Counted from the first letter of the stretch, positions 24,988-35,075 are shown. The stretch: 42,934 nucleotides of DNA from Ferrimonas sediminum (GCF_900100175.1 NZ_FNEM01000025.1:1-42934), one strand, 5' to 3'. Numbers and translations: made by a program. The notes: generated by a model from the letters alone, not told the origin.

Positions 24988-25012
24988 AGTCACGAAAGTT
25001 CTCGAAGTTGTC
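24988..25012 (-). repeat. Copy B of the yajQ 3' end (relic)
   Basis: On the minus strand this reads DNFENFRD followed by the stop TAA (24986-24988), which repeats the C-terminus FENFRD-stop of YajQ with synonymous differences (AAC for AAT, CGT for AGG, TAA for TAG). A stop codon lies a few codons upstream in frame, so only the tail remains. The terminator at 24944-24969 follows it on the minus strand, as would be expected behind an intact yajQ. Confidence 0.7.
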
Positions 25013-25064
25013 AACGCGAAATGACTAAAGCCACACCGCCACTTCCCGCCAGCTAGGCCAGCCT

Positions 25065-25550
25065 CTAGTCCCTAAAATTCTCGAACTGGAACGGCTGCCC
25101 CAGATCCGCTTCCCGGGTCAGGGCCATCACCGCCTGAAGGTCGTCGCGCTTCTTGCCGGTGACCCGCATCTTGTCGCCCTGAATCTGCGCCTGCACCTTA
25201 ATCTTGCTGTCTTTGATGGCTTTAATCAGCTTCTTGGCCACCGCCTGCTCGATCCCCTGCTTAAATTTGCAGGTACGGGAGAAGGTCTTGCCGCTGTGAA
25301 CCGCTTTCTCGTCCACCTCCATGGCGGAGGAGTCCACTTTGCGCTTGGCCAGGCTGCCACGCAGAATGTCTTCCATCTGGCGCAGCTGAAAATCCCCTTC
25401 GGCTTTCATGGTGACCACCATGTCATTCAGCTCGAAGCTGGCTTCCACACCACGAAAATCGAATCGGGTGGTCAGTTCGCGACTGGCGTTATCGACGGCG
25501 TTGCGTAACTCAACCGCATCCACTTCAGACACTATGTCAAACGAAGGCAT
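25065..25550 (-). CDS. yajQ: YajQ family nucleotide-binding protein
   Basis: 161 residues, the standard length for YajQ (DUF520), a two-domain protein reported to bind nucleotides and, in some bacteria, cyclic di-GMP. The start [11 protein letters not shown] and the end [10 protein letters not shown] are typical. The ATG at 25550 follows GGAGAA. No terminator follows its own stop; the nearest is beyond relic copy B, 95 nt further on. This fits an insertion that separated the original 3' end from the gene. Confidence 0.94.
   Translation of the reverse strand: MPSFDIVSEVDAVELRNAVDNASRELTTRFDFRGVEASFELNDMVVTMKAEGDFQLRQMEDILRGSLAKRKVDSSAMEVDEKAVHSGKTFSRTCKFKQGIEQAVAKKLIKAIKDSKIKVQAQIQGDKMRVTGKKRDDLQAVMALTREADLGQPFQFENFRD
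25067..25091 (-). repeat. Copy C: functional yajQ 3' end, counterpart of relics A and B
   Basis: The last 25 bases of the intact gene, up to its TAG stop. They match copy A at 22 and copy B at 18 of 25 positions. With A and B they bound two segments: one of about 1.75 kb carrying the LysR and acetyltransferase genes, and a short one of about 55 nt. Confidence 0.7.
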
Positions 25551-25730
25551 GGTTTATTCTCCATAAACTGAGGCGGTGGCATTGACCGGGCCACCGAAAA
25601 TTAAGCTGTTGATGTGAGTCAGAGTTTACTCTCTCTGAGACCGGTGACAATCACCTCGGGGCAAAACTCTGACCTGGAAAGCCTCGCTCAGGAGTGGGAT
25701 TTCTGCCCGTGGGTCGCTATTATTGCCCCC

Positions 25731-26096
25731 ATGATGATTTTGACCTCCCCCAGCCCGCAGCAGCGACAATGGTTCCGATTCAGTCTGTTACTGGTGATCG
25801 GTGCCTTCTCCTACCTGCTGTTTGGCGAACCGAGTTACCCCCAGCCATTCAGCCACACCGACAAGCTGGGACACCTGGCCGGGTTTGCCACCCTGGCGTT
25901 GTTGCTGCACCTGGCCTTTGACTGGCCCAAAAGCGGGCAGTTCGCCGTGCTGGCACTGTATGCGGGGCTGGTGGAGCTGGTGCAATCCTACCTGCCCTAC
26001 CGGCAGGCTGACCCCATGGACTGGCTGGCCGACATGGCCGGCGTGCTGATGTTTCATCTGTTTTTGGAAGCGGTACGACGATGGCAACGACCCTAG
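25731..26096 (+). CDS. VanZ-like family membrane protein
   Basis: A 121-residue protein with about three to four membrane segments. The conserved pattern HTDKLGHLAGFATLALLL near the first loop and QSYLPYRQADPMDWLADMAGVL towards the C-terminus mark the VanZ-like family, whose function is mostly unknown. I chose the ATG at 25731; the frame is open back to 25614, but the added residues do not look like the family, and no good ribosome binding site is seen at either. It overlaps the next gene by 16 nt. Confidence 0.75.
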   Translation: MMILTSPSPQQRQWFRFSLLLVIGAFSYLLFGEPSYPQPFSHTDKLGHLAGFATLALLLHLAFDWPKSGQFAVLALYAGLVELVQSYLPYRQADPMDWLADMAGVLMFHLFLEAVRRWQRP

Positions 26097-26974
26097 CCAT
26101 TCTGGGCGGTGGCGCCATTGGCCAGTTGCTGGCGATGGATCTCTGCCAGCACCGGCACTCGCCGTTACTGCTGACCCGCCCAGAAACCACCGCCAGGATC
26201 ATCCAGCACCAATTACAGCGCCTGGACGGCTCCATTCAGCAGGCGAGCCTGCCCCATGCTCCCAGCAACCAGCCTCAGCATTGTGATGCCGTGCTGGTCA
26301 CAACCAAGGCTTACCAGGCAGAGTCGGCCCTGACACCGGTACTGGCCTGGCTGCCCCCCTCGACCCCGATTGTACTGCTGCACAACGGCATGGGTCCGCA
26401 GCAGCGGCTGGCGCAGCGCTTCCCTGAACACAACTGGTGGGCGGGGATGCTGACCGACGGCGCCCTGAAGCTGGAATCACACTCGGTGCGCCATACCGGC
26501 CAGGGAGTCCGCTACCTAGGGCCGCTGAGCGGACAGGGGCAGCTGCCCGATGCCTTGACAGAGATTGGCTTTATCAGCGAGGCCGCCATTTTGCCCAGGC
26601 TGTGGCAAAAGCTGGCGGTGAATGCCCTGATCAACCCCCTGACCGCCTGTTATGGCTGCACTAACGGTGAGCTGGCTCGCCCCGGCCATCGCGCCGAACT
26701 GCAGCGGCTCAGCGATGAGCTGGCGGCGGTGGCCAAGGCCGAGGGGATCGCGATGGAGGCGGAGCAGATTCTGGCCTGGTGCCTGAGTGTGGCCGAAGCC
26801 ACCTGCAGTAACCGCTCATCGATGCTGCAGGACGTCAGCGCCAAACGCCCCACAGAAATAGACGCCATCAGCGGTTTTGTGGTGGAGCGCGCCCGGGCCC
26901 ACGGCCTGTGCGCCGACGCTCATCGGCACAACCTGGACCGGGTCAGTCAACTCAGCGGCTGCACCAAGACATAA
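26081..26974 (+). CDS. panE: 2-dehydropantoate 2-reductase (ketopantoate reductase) family
   Basis: A 297-residue NADPH-dependent reductase. The N-terminal Rossmann motif ILGGGAIG (7-14) is followed by VTTKAYQ and LLHNGMG. The C-terminal helical domain has the catalytic lysine region WQKLAVNALINPLTA and later SSMLQDVSAKRPTEIDAISG. It makes pantoate for coenzyme A synthesis. It is coupled to the VanZ-like gene by a 16-nt overlap, and a strong terminator begins at its stop codon. Confidence 0.9.
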   Translation: MATTLAILGGGAIGQLLAMDLCQHRHSPLLLTRPETTARIIQHQLQRLDGSIQQASLPHAPSNQPQHCDAVLVTTKAYQAESALTPVLAWLPPSTPIVLLHNGMGPQQRLAQRFPEHNWWAGMLTDGALKLESHSVRHTGQGVRYLGPLSGQGQLPDALTEIGFISEAAILPRLWQKLAVNALINPLTACYGCTNGELARPGHRAELQRLSDELAAVAKAEGIAMEAEQILAWCLSVAEATCSNRSSMLQDVSAKRPTEIDAISGFVVERARAHGLCADAHRHNLDRVSQLSGCTKT

Positions 26975-27002
26975 AAAAACCGCCGGAAGGCGGTTTTTTT
27001 TA
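26973..27002. terminator. Bidirectional terminator between panE and thiI
   Basis: The stem AACCGCC/GGCGGTT with loop GGAA has A and T runs on either side, so it can serve panE and the convergent thiI. Confidence 0.92.
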
Positions 27003-27019
27003 ATCGGTACAGGCTGGTA

Positions 27020-28474
27020 TTAAGGGCGGTATACCTTGACGTTGTCGAAGCCCTGCTCTTTGAGGTACAACGCCTGCAGCTTACTCATGACGCCGCGGTC
27101 GCAGTACAGCAGGTAGGTGCGGCTCTGATCCAGCTCCTTAAAGGCAGAACCCAGCTTGAAGAACGGCAGAGTCACGACATCGACGCCGTCCATCTGCAGC
27201 GGCTTCTCCTCTTCCTCTTCCGGCGCCCGAATGTCCAGCACCACGGCACCGGCGGTCGGCGTGTCCACGGTTTCCATCTCGGTCACCCGAGCCTGTTCCT
27301 CTTTTGCCACGTCGCGAATGTCCATCACCTTGGTCTCCGCCATCACCCGCTCGATCAGGTCTTCAGAAAACTTGGCTTCTTCCGCCTCGATTTTTGACAG
27401 TACCGCCTTAACCGTCGGCTTCTGGGAGATCACGCCACAGTACTCCGGCATCGCCGCCGCAAAACTTTCGGTGCCAATCTGGCGGGCCACGTCGATGATC
27501 TCCTGCTTGTCCCAGGTCACCAGTGGACGCAGGATCACGGTGTCAGTCACCTTGTCGATGACATTGAGGTTGGTCAGGGTCTGGCTGGACACCTGACCCA
27601 TGGCCTCTCCGGTCACCAGGGCAGGAATGTTGAACCGTTGAGCTACTTCACTGGCCACCCGCATCATCATCCGCTTGAGAATCACCCCCATCTGGCCATT
27701 GTCGACTCGCTCGAGGATCTCTTCCACCACTGGCTCAAACGGCACGGAGATGAATCGTACCTTGTGCGAGGAGCCGTATTTGTGCCACAGGTAGTACGCT
27801 ACCTGCTTCACGCCCTGCTCGTGGGCGGCACCGCCCAGGTTAAAGAAGCAGAAATGGGTCCGGGCACCACGCTTGATGCACTGGAAACTGGAGACGCCGG
27901 AATCAAAGCCGCCGGAGATCAGCGACAGGACGTCTTCCTGGGTGGCGATGGGGAAACCGCCCATGCCATCGTGACGTTTCTCCACCAGATAAAGCTTATC
28001 GTCTTCAATCTCCAGCCCGATCACCTCATCGGGATCCTTGAGGCGAACGCCGGCCGCTTCGGTATGCTGGTTCAAACCACCGCCGACGTAACGCTCCACC
28101 TCCAGCGAATTGAAGTCATGCTTACCGCGGCGCTTGGCCCGCACGCAGAAGGTTTTGCCCTTCAGACGCTCGGTGAACACCGGCAGGGCATGCTGAAAGA
28201 TGTCGTCGATGGTTTCAAAGTTGTACTGGCGTACTTCCAGAAAGTGATGGATACCGGGCATGTTTCTCAGGGACACCACCAACTTGGCGGTGTTGTCGGC
28301 ATCATCAAGGCTGCTGGTGGCACTGATATGATCCCAGTTAAAACGCACGCGCACGGATTCGTCGGTTTTCCGCAGCACGTTGCGAATATTGGACTCGAGC
28401 AATTTACCGAAGCGCTTACGCACCGATTTACTCTTGATCATGATCTCGGGATGCAGCTTGACGATAAATTTCAT
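27020..28474 (-). CDS. thiI: tRNA 4-thiouridine synthase / thiamine sulfur transferase
   Basis: 484 residues against 482 in E. coli. Domains in order are an N-terminal ferredoxin-like part and THUMP (about 1-165), a PP-loop ATPase with [10 protein letters not shown], and a C-terminal rhodanese domain. The active Cys of the rhodanese lies in [11 protein letters not shown], near residue 456. ThiI adenylates and thiolates U8 of tRNA and supplies sulfur for the thiamine thiazole. The presence of the rhodanese domain means both activities are expected. The ATG at 28474 follows AGGAAGC. Confidence 0.96.
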   Translation of the reverse strand: MKFIVKLHPEIMIKSKSVRKRFGKLLESNIRNVLRKTDESVRVRFNWDHISATSSLDDADNTAKLVVSLRNMPGIHHFLEVRQYNFETIDDIFQHALPVFTERLKGKTFCVRAKRRGKHDFNSLEVERYVGGGLNQHTEAAGVRLKDPDEVIGLEIEDDKLYLVEKRHDGMGGFPIATQEDVLSLISGGFDSGVSSFQCIKRGARTHFCFFNLGGAAHEQGVKQVAYYLWHKYGSSHKVRFISVPFEPVVEEILERVDNGQMGVILKRMMMRVASEVAQRFNIPALVTGEAMGQVSSQTLTNLNVIDKVTDTVILRPLVTWDKQEIIDVARQIGTESFAAAMPEYCGVISQKPTVKAVLSKIEAEEAKFSEDLIERVMAETKVMDIRDVAKEEQARVTEMETVDTPTAGAVVLDIRAPEEEEEKPLQMDGVDVVTLPFFKLGSAFKELDQSRTYLLYCDRGVMSKLQALYLKEQGFDNVKVYRP

Positions 28475-28612
28475 GAGCTTCCTGTAGAGGCAAAAAAACA
28501 AAGCGCGGCATTATACCTGAGCTTAAGGATTCGGGAAACAACCAGGAGATGGCCTAAACCACATTTGAAGTGAGATAGGGCCGAACAACACGGCGTGCGC
28601 CCAGCCCGGAAG

Positions 28613-29536
28613 CTACTGGATTGCCGGAATCTCTTCCGAAAGTTTAGGCTTACCCTGAGTGATCGCAATCTCTACCCGGCGATTTTTCGCCCGCCCCCTG
28701 GCGTTATCGTTGCTGACCAGAGGTTGACTGTTGGCCTTGCCGATCACCTCCATTCGCAGCGGGTCGAAGCCTTCCACCTTGATCATCTCGTGAGCGACCG
28801 ACACCGCCCGTTGTGACGACAGCTCCCAGTTTGAGCGGTATAACTCATTCTGGACCTTGGCGTTATCGGTATGGCCTGTCACGGTAACAATGCCAGGTAC
28901 GTCTTTTAGCAGATCGGCCACCGCTCGAATGACCGGCCGAAATTTCGGCTGAAGAAATGCGGAGTTAGCCGGAAACGCGCCCTTTTCTCGAATGCGAATC
29001 ACGATCTGCTGGCCCAGAGATTCAATCTCGATGGCACCATCTTCGATCTGTTCCTGCAGCTGGTGAGCCAGTTTTTTCGCCAGTGCGTTGGCGTTGGACT
29101 GAGTCTGAGAGGAGGAGCTGGTGTGTTCACTGGCGCCGCCTTGAAGCTTACCTTCGTTGCTCTGCTCACTGCCTGCGACCGGATCGGCCCCGGCCTCAAC
29201 ATCCAGGTGGTTCTTGGTAAACTCGATGGTTTGCTGGTTGATGACTTCGATAGGGGTCGGTTCGGGCCGGCCGGGACGAAACTCCTGGGCGATGACCGAG
29301 GTTCCCTTGGGGATGTCTTTCACCTCCAGCTTATTCTGTACCCCGAACGCGTACTTCATGGAACCGGCAATCTGCTTAAACTTAAGCACGTCCATCTCGG
29401 AGAACGCCAGCAACAATACGAAAAAGCACATCAGCAGGGTGCTGAGATCGGCAAAGGTGGCCATCCAGGCGGGAGCGCCAGGGGCAACTTTCTTTTTCGG
29501 TGGAGCGGCGTCGTCACCGCCTGCGCTGAGCGTCAT
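28613..29536 (-). CDS. pomB: Flagellar stator protein PomB/MotB (sodium-type)
   Basis: 307 residues. A short cytoplasmic N-terminus is followed by one transmembrane segment with the ion-binding Asp30 (TFADLSTLLMCFFVLLLAF). A Ser/Gln-rich linker (about 140-170) leads to an OmpA-like peptidoglycan-binding domain (VTGHTDNAKVQNELYRSNWELSSQRA). The PomB assignment rests on its partner PomA and on the thiI/xseB neighbourhood known in Vibrio and Shewanella. It starts 9 nt after pomA. Confidence 0.92.
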   Translation of the reverse strand: MTLSAGGDDAAPPKKKVAPGAPAWMATFADLSTLLMCFFVLLLAFSEMDVLKFKQIAGSMKYAFGVQNKLEVKDIPKGTSVIAQEFRPGRPEPTPIEVINQQTIEFTKNHLDVEAGADPVAGSEQSNEGKLQGGASEHTSSSSQTQSNANALAKKLAHQLQEQIEDGAIEIESLGQQIVIRIREKGAFPANSAFLQPKFRPVIRAVADLLKDVPGIVTVTGHTDNAKVQNELYRSNWELSSQRAVSVAHEMIKVEGFDPLRMEVIGKANSQPLVSNDNARGRAKNRRVEIAITQGKPKLSEEIPAIQ

Positions 29537-29545
29537 CTGTCGCGT

Positions 29546-30310
29546 CTACTCTTCGGTGGTGGAAATTTTACGCTGGTTTTCGTTGAGGTAGTTCTTCAAG
29601 AAGCCCTCAATCACCCTTGGGTTCTGGCCATCCTGAATCGCCAGCACCGCGTCCATGATCAGACGGCGGTTAAGCATCTCTTCACTCATCCTCAGTTCCA
29701 GCTTATCGGCGATGGGCGCCGCCACCATGTTGGCAATGATGGCACCATAGAGGGTGGTCAGCAAGGCCACTGCCATGGCGGGACCGATGGACTTGGGATC
29801 GTCCATGTTATTGAGCATGGCCACCAGGCCGATCAGGGTACCGATCATGCCCATGGCCGGGGCCACGTCGGCCAGGGCGCGAAAAGTACTGGCACCAAAC
29901 TGATGGCGCTCGATGGTCAGGCCGATGTCCTTGGACAGCGCCTGGCGCACCACGGTGGCGTCGTGGCCATCCACCAGCAGGTCGACCGCCTTCTGCATGA
30001 AACTGTTGCTGATCTCCGCCTCTTCCAGGGCCAGAAAGCCGCCTTTACGGGCCGAGTCGGCCATCACCACCGATTGCTCAATCAGGGCTTCGGGCTTGTC
30101 CAGCTTGAACATAAAGGCCTTGGCCGCAATTTTTACCGCACCGAAAAACTGGCCGATATTGAACTTCATCATTACGACGAACAGCGAGCCGCCCACAACA
30201 ATGAAGATAGAGGGGATGTTGATGAAGACCCCAGGGTCACCGCCATTCATCATCGCCATAATGATGAATGCAAAGGCGCCGAGAAGGCCAATAAGGGTCG
30301 CCAGATCCAC
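29546..30310 (-). CDS. pomA: Flagellar stator protein PomA/MotA (sodium-type)
   Basis: 254 residues against 253 for Vibrio PomA. Four membrane segments are evident: [48 protein letters not shown] and [18 protein letters not shown] large cytoplasmic loop with the charged residues that face FliG separates the second and third. I start it at the GTG at 30310, with AGGAG 5 nt upstream, which reproduces the Vibrio N-terminus (M)DLATLIGL. The longer open frame reaches into xseB on the other strand and is spurious. Confidence 0.94.
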   Translation of the reverse strand: MDLATLIGLLGAFAFIIMAMMNGGDPGVFINIPSIFIVVGGSLFVVMMKFNIGQFFGAVKIAAKAFMFKLDKPEALIEQSVVMADSARKGGFLALEEAEISNSFMQKAVDLLVDGHDATVVRQALSKDIGLTIERHQFGASTFRALADVAPAMGMIGTLIGLVAMLNNMDDPKSIGPAMAVALLTTLYGAIIANMVAAPIADKLELRMSEEMLNRRLIMDAVLAIQDGQNPRVIEGFLKNYLNENQRKISTTEE

Positions 30311-30485
30311 GAAATCTCCTGAAGTGTCTGAATTTTCGGCTGTCCCCGGGGGGAACATCGATTGCCTATTGTCTTTATCGGTCCGTCGCAGCGCAAGTTT
30401 AATGAAATTTAATGTTAAGCGGCCACTGTCATTGATTCGACGGGCACAAACAAGTACCTTTGTGCAGCAATTCAAGGAGCCTACC

Positions 30486-30725
30486 ATGGCAAAAAAACCG
30501 GACAATCTTAGTTTTGAACAAGCTCTGGCAGAACTGGAACAGATTGTTGCCAATCTGGAACAGGGAAATGTGCCATTGGAACAGGCACTGAAGCAGTTTG
30601 AGCGGGGGATTCACCTCGTACGAGCCAGCCAGCAGAAATTAACCCAGGCCGAACAAAGCGTGCAGATGCTCACCAAGGATGAGGAAGGCAACGCGCAACT
30701 GGTTCAGTTCGATTCTCAGGAGTAA
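30486..30725 (+). CDS. xseB: Exodeoxyribonuclease VII small subunit
   Basis: A 79-residue helical protein with the family core [20 protein letters not shown] and [12 protein letters not shown]. It partners XseA to degrade single-stranded DNA. The ATG at 30486 follows AAGGAG. It is the first gene of the conserved xseB-ispA-dxs operon, 2 nt before ispA and divergent from pomAB. Confidence 0.97.
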   Translation: MAKKPDNLSFEQALAELEQIVANLEQGNVPLEQALKQFERGIHLVRASQQKLTQAEQSVQMLTKDEEGNAQLVQFDSQE

Positions 30726-30727
30726 CC

Positions 30728-31615
30728 ATGCTGAGCGCCGCTCTGACTCAGTACCGTCAACGTGTTGATCAACACCTTATTACCCAATTTGACCAGCTTC
30801 CCGATTGCGCTCCGCGCCTGTTGGAAGCGATGCGTTATGGCACCCTGCTCGGTGGAAAACGCGCCAGACCCTTCCTGGTTTACTCCGTCGGCACCCTGCT
30901 CGGCGCCGAAGAGGCCACTTTGGATCCTCTGGCCGCCGCAGTCGAATGCATTCACGCCTACTCGCTGATCCACGATGACCTGCCGGCCATGGACGATGAT
31001 GATCTGCGCCGGGGTAAACCCACCTGTCACATCGCCTTTGATGAAGCGACCGCCATTCTGGCCGGGGACGCTCTGCAGACGTTGGCATTTGAGATTCTGG
31101 CCAACTGCGATCTGCCTCCGGAGTTGGAACCAAACCGCATCGCCATGATTCGGGTATTGACCCGGGCCTCTGGCTATCAGGGGATGTGCGGTGGGCAGGC
31201 GATTGATCTGGCCTCCACCGACAGCCGTATCTCGCTAGAGCAGTTGACCCGGTTACATCGCCTCAAAACCGGCGCACTGATGCGCGCCAGTGTCGAGATG
31301 GCGACTCTGGCGGTGGCCGGGCTGGCACCGGAGCACAAGCTGGCGCTGACCGAATACGCCGATGCCATTGGCCTGGCGTTTCAGGTACAGGATGACATTC
31401 TGGACATTACCGCCGACACCGAACAGCTGGGAAAACCCCAGGGATCGGATGCCGATGCCAACAAGAGCACCTTCCCCTCTCTGCTGGGACTTGACGGTGC
31501 CTGTGAAGTGGCTCAGAGTCTCCACCAAGATGCCCTGACATCGCTGGCAAAATTGCCCTACAATACCGACCTACTTACTGACTTTGCTCGCTATATTATC
31601 GAGCGCGGCCAATAA
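30728..31615 (+). CDS. ispA: Farnesyl diphosphate synthase (geranyltranstransferase)
   Basis: A 295-residue trans-isoprenyl diphosphate synthase of the IspA type. The first aspartate-rich motif is [17 protein letters not shown] and the second is [12 protein letters not shown]. It condenses IPP with DMAPP and GPP to farnesyl diphosphate for quinones and undecaprenyl phosphate. It follows xseB by 2 nt and precedes dxs, which makes its precursors. Confidence 0.97.
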   Translation: MLSAALTQYRQRVDQHLITQFDQLPDCAPRLLEAMRYGTLLGGKRARPFLVYSVGTLLGAEEATLDPLAAAVECIHAYSLIHDDLPAMDDDDLRRGKPTCHIAFDEATAILAGDALQTLAFEILANCDLPPELEPNRIAMIRVLTRASGYQGMCGGQAIDLASTDSRISLEQLTRLHRLKTGALMRASVEMATLAVAGLAPEHKLALTEYADAIGLAFQVQDDILDITADTEQLGKPQGSDADANKSTFPSLLGLDGACEVAQSLHQDALTSLAKLPYNTDLLTDFARYIIERGQ

Positions 31616-31643
31616 ACAAGATAACAAAGAAGCGACCGTCACA

Positions 31644-33509
31644 ATGAGTTTGGATCTGAACGATTATCCACTCCTGGCCAAGGCTGAAATGCCGTCAGAC
31701 CTGCGCCAGTTGCCCAAAGCCGAACTGCAGAACCTGGCCGATGAACTGCGCCAGTATCTGCTGCGCTGTGTCAGCCACTCTTCCGGACACCTGGCCTCTG
31801 GCCTGGGGACCGTGGAACTGACTGTCGCCCTGCATTACGTCTACAACACCCCGTACGACCGCCTGGTCTGGGATGTGGGCCATCAGGCCTACCCCCACAA
31901 GATCCTTACCGGACGGGCCCGGCAGATGCCGACCATTCGCCAAAAAGGCGGCCTGCACCCCTTCCCCTGGCGGGAGGAGAGTGAGTACGACACCCTGAGT
32001 GTCGGCCACTCCACCACCTCGATCTCTGCCGCACTGGGGATGGCCATTGCCGCCGACCGTGAAGCCCAGGGGCGCAAAGTGGTGGCGGTCATTGGTGACG
32101 GCGCACTGACCGGTGGCATGGCCTTTGAGGCTTTGAACCACGCCGGAGACATTCACAAAGACATGCTGCTTATCATCAACGATAACGAGATGTCGATCTC
32201 CGAGAACGTCGGCGCCCTGAATAACCACATGGCCAGGCTGATGTCGGGCCGCCTGTACACCACCATTCGTGAAGGGGGCAAGAAAGCCCTGGCGGGGATG
32301 CCACCCATCAAAGAGTTGGCTCGCCGTGCAGAAGAACACCTGAAAGGGATGGTGGTTCCCGGCACCCTGTTCGAGGAGCTGGGTTTCAACTACATCGGCC
32401 CCATTGACGGCCACGATGTCGGCGGCCTGGTGGACACCCTGAGCAATATGCGCAACCTGAAAGGGCCGCAGATTCTGCACATCATGACCAAGAAGGGTAA
32501 AGGGTACAAACCGGCGGAAGAGGATCCCATCGGCTACCATGGGGTGCCAAAATTCAATATCGAAGAGGCCAAGCTGCCGAAGTCCAAGCCGGGTCAACCC
32601 ACCTTCTCCAAGGTGTTCGGTGACTGGCTGTGCGACATGGCTGACGTCGACGACAAGCTGATGGGCATTACCCCAGCGATGCGCGAAGGCTCTGGCATGG
32701 TCGAGTTTTCGCAGCGATTCCCAACGCAATACTTTGATGCCGCTATCGCCGAGCAACATGCGGTCACTCTCGGATCGGGATTTGCCTGCGAAGGCTACCG
32801 TCCGGTGGTTGCCATCTACTCCACCTTCCTGCAGCGCGCCTACGACCAGGCGATTCATGATGTCGGTATTATGAACCTGCCGGTGCTGTTTGCCATCGAC
32901 CGGGGCGGCCTGGTGGGCGCTGACGGCCAGACTCACCAGGGCGCATTCGACCTGTCGTTCCTGCGCTGTATTCCCAACTTCACCATCATGGTGCCAGCCG
33001 ATGCCAACGAGTGTCGACAGATGCTGTATACCGGCCATAAGATGGAGTCCCCGGCCGCCGTCCGCTACCCTCGTGGCACCGGACTGCCGGTGGAGATTCA
33101 GTCCGAGATGACCGAGATGCCCCTCGGCAAAGCGGAGATTCGTCGCCAGGGCCAGGGGCTGTGCATCTACAGCTTCGGCACCCTGCTGCCTTACGCCCTC
33201 GAAGCCGCCGAGAAGCTGGACGCCACCGTGGTCAATATGCGTTTCGTGAAGCCGCTGGATGAGCAGATGGTGCTGGAGATGGCTGCCAGTCACGATCGGC
33301 TGGTGACCCTGGAAGAGAACGCCATTATGGGCGGTGCGGGATCCGCGGTGCTGGAGTGCCTGAATCGGCACAAGGTGGCCAAGCCGGTACTGCAACTGGG
33401 ACTGCCGGACCGCTTCATCGAGCAGGGCACCCAGGAGGAGATGCACACCGAACTGGAGCTGGACGGCCCGGGCATACTCAAGCAGATTGGCGCCTACTTC
33501 GGCGACTGA
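31644..33509 (+). CDS. dxs: 1-deoxy-D-xylulose-5-phosphate synthase
   Basis: 621 residues against 620 in E. coli. The thiamine diphosphate motif is [19 protein letters not shown] with [12 protein letters not shown]. The central pyrimidine-binding domain has [18 protein letters not shown], and [15 protein letters not shown] follows. It forms DXP from pyruvate and glyceraldehyde 3-phosphate, the entry step of the MEP pathway. I start at the ATG at 31644; its ribosome binding site is modest (AAGAAGCG). It lies 28 nt after ispA and ends at a terminator. Confidence 0.97.
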   Translation: MSLDLNDYPLLAKAEMPSDLRQLPKAELQNLADELRQYLLRCVSHSSGHLASGLGTVELTVALHYVYNTPYDRLVWDVGHQAYPHKILTGRARQMPTIRQKGGLHPFPWREESEYDTLSVGHSTTSISAALGMAIAADREAQGRKVVAVIGDGALTGGMAFEALNHAGDIHKDMLLIINDNEMSISENVGALNNHMARLMSGRLYTTIREGGKKALAGMPPIKELARRAEEHLKGMVVPGTLFEELGFNYIGPIDGHDVGGLVDTLSNMRNLKGPQILHIMTKKGKGYKPAEEDPIGYHGVPKFNIEEAKLPKSKPGQPTFSKVFGDWLCDMADVDDKLMGITPAMREGSGMVEFSQRFPTQYFDAAIAEQHAVTLGSGFACEGYRPVVAIYSTFLQRAYDQAIHDVGIMNLPVLFAIDRGGLVGADGQTHQGAFDLSFLRCIPNFTIMVPADANECRQMLYTGHKMESPAAVRYPRGTGLPVEIQSEMTEMPLGKAEIRRQGQGLCIYSFGTLLPYALEAAEKLDATVVNMRFVKPLDEQMVLEMAASHDRLVTLEENAIMGGAGSAVLECLNRHKVAKPVLQLGLPDRFIEQGTQEEMHTELELDGPGILKQIGAYFGD

Positions 33510-33530
33510 TCCGCTTCAGCCTGCGTAATC

Positions 33531-33563
33531 AACCGGAACCGGCCCTGCCGCTTCCGGTTTTTT
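33531..33563 (+). terminator. Rho-independent terminator after dxs
   Basis: AACCGGAA/TTCCGGTT forms the outer stem with an inner CGG/CCG, followed by a T run. It lies 21 nt after the dxs stop. Confidence 0.88.
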
Positions 33564-33667
33564 ATTGCTTTAACGACAAAAACTTAGAACGCTCAATTCT
33601 GATTTTCAGTCTTTTTTTTCCGACTTCTCGATGGCAAAGTGATCCTCTTTACCGTGATGAAATAACC

Positions 33668-34378
33668 ATGCCACTGGACGCCATACTGTGGGACTACGAC
33701 GGAACCCTAGTCAATTCGGTTCCCAAAAATATCAATATTACCCAGTCCATTCTCGCCGACATCGCCCCTCACCTGAGCGGCGAGAACCTGCCACACTGGC
33801 TGCGTAGCGAATCCGCCTACCACCAAGCCAATCACGCGGCGCGGAATTGGCAGGACCTATACCAAAACTATTATGGGCTGACCGCCAAAGAAACCACCGA
33901 AGCTGGCGCCCTGTGGGCCAAGCATCAACGCAGCAACACCACCGAAGTTCGCCTGTTTGAGGGTATCGCCAATGTGCTTCGCTCCCTGACTGCCCTACCC
34001 CACGGTGTGTGCTCACAAAACGACTCCAGCACCATCTGGGCCCTGTTGAAGCGGGAAGGTGTAGACACTCCCTTTCATAGCATCATGGGATATAACGACG
34101 TTGATGGTGGTCACCAAAAACCCCACCCGGCCGGAGGCCTGCAATGCATCGAGGCCATCTTTGGCACCAAACGGCCGCGGCAACTGATGTACATCGGCGA
34201 CCACCAAGGGGATGTTGAGTTTGCTCGAAATTTGAATCGGGCACTGGGTGCGGATTGCACCGTCATCGCGGTCACAGCAGCCTACAGCGGCTCATCCCCC
34301 AAACTTTGGGAACACCAACCCGACCACATTGCCGACACGCCTGAATCCCTATTATCGTTGTGTCAAAGCTACCTGTAA
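33668..34378 (+). CDS. HAD superfamily hydrolase
   Basis: A 236-residue HAD phosphatase-like protein. Motif I is WDYDGTLVNS (nucleophile Asp9), a motif-II-like CSQNDSS follows, and motif IV is IGDHQGDVEFA. An alpha-helical cap lies between residues 20 and 85, as in phosphoglycolate phosphatase-like members. The substrate is unknown. The gene stands alone between two terminators, with an AT-rich upstream region and a weak ribosome binding site at the ATG at 33668. Its base composition is a little lower in GC than its neighbours. Confidence 0.85.
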   Translation: MPLDAILWDYDGTLVNSVPKNINITQSILADIAPHLSGENLPHWLRSESAYHQANHAARNWQDLYQNYYGLTAKETTEAGALWAKHQRSNTTEVRLFEGIANVLRSLTALPHGVCSQNDSSTIWALLKREGVDTPFHSIMGYNDVDGGHQKPHPAGGLQCIEAIFGTKRPRQLMYIGDHQGDVEFARNLNRALGADCTVIAVTAAYSGSSPKLWEHQPDHIADTPESLLSLCQSYL

Positions 34379-34395
34379 CGCCCCACAAGCAGGCA

Positions 34396-34430
34396 CAAAA
34401 AAGCCGGTCAGCGTAACTGACCGGCTTTTT
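34396..34430. terminator. Bidirectional terminator between the HAD and transglycosylase genes
   Basis: AAGCCGGTCAG/CTGACCGGCTT with a 5-nt loop and A/T runs on both sides. It separates two convergent genes. Confidence 0.93.
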
Positions 34431-34445
34431 CACTGACCGGAGAGG

Positions 34446-35075
34446 TTAGCCAAAAAACAACCGCCATAACCAACTTCGATCCAGATCCTCTTTACACTGG
34501 TTGTACTGGGCCGCGTAACGCTTTGAGCGACTTTCCACTTTACGTGAGGTTTTCACCAGCCACTGTTTGCTCTTGTAGCTGCCGCGTTTATAGCCCCCCC
34601 AGCCCTCATGATAATTCAGGTACTGGCGATAAGCGTCCCACTTGGAGACCCCGTTAACCTTGTTGGACTTATAGATGTACCAGCCCATGAAATCCATGGC
34701 GTCATCAAAGTCACTGCGACTGGACCAGCTGTTACCGGTTTCCCGGGCATACTGATCCCAGGTCACGGTCTTCGCCTGAGCGTAACCGTAGGCGCTGGAG
34801 GCACGACCGATGGGAATGAAGCCCAGGAACCATCTCATGGGCGGCTGCGCATTATGCTTAAACGAGCTCTCCTGATACATCATCGCCATGGGCACGTGTA
34901 CCGGCACCCCCCACTTTTCGCGGGTGTTTTTTGCCGCTTTATACCAGCCGCGGTTTTCGGTAAAGATATTGCACAAATTTTCCGGATCCCGTGGTGGTGG
35001 CGTGGCACAGCCCACCAAGCCAACCAGCACGAGAGCGCTTAAGATAAGCTTTATTAATCTTACATTTAGCATCAT
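34446..35075 (-). CDS. Lytic transglycosylase-like (SLT domain) lipoprotein
   Basis: A 209-residue lipoprotein. The signal peptide ends in LVGC, with the modified Cys near residue 23. An SLT-like domain contains the catalytic Glu in MMYQESSFKHNAQ, then SSAYGYAQAKTVTWDQYARETG and YLNYHEGWGGY. It is predicted to cleave peptidoglycan at the outer or inner membrane face. Two adjacent ATGs (35075, 35072) are possible and neither has a clear ribosome binding site. The basic C-terminus (RKVESRSKRYAAQY) may contact the wall. Confidence 0.85.
   Translation of the reverse strand: MMLNVRLIKLILSALVLVGLVGCATPPPRDPENLCNIFTENRGWYKAAKNTREKWGVPVHVPMAMMYQESSFKHNAQPPMRWFLGFIPIGRASSAYGYAQAKTVTWDQYARETGNSWSSRSDFDDAMDFMGWYIYKSNKVNGVSKWDAYRQYLNYHEGWGGYKRGSYKSKQWLVKTSRKVESRSKRYAAQYNQCKEDLDRSWLWRLFFG

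Noticed and set aside
25614-25730. GTG at 25614 as the start of the VanZ-like gene
   Set aside because: The 39 extra residues are polar and unlike the family, and they run through the divergent promoter region of yajQ.
30311-30553. N-terminal extension of pomA
   Set aside because: It would overlap xseB on the other strand; the GTG at 30310 has a strong ribosome binding site and gives the PomA family length.
31695-33446. A 583-codon open frame antisense to dxs
   Set aside because: A shadow of codon bias in dxs; the translation is His/Gln/Val-rich without domain features.
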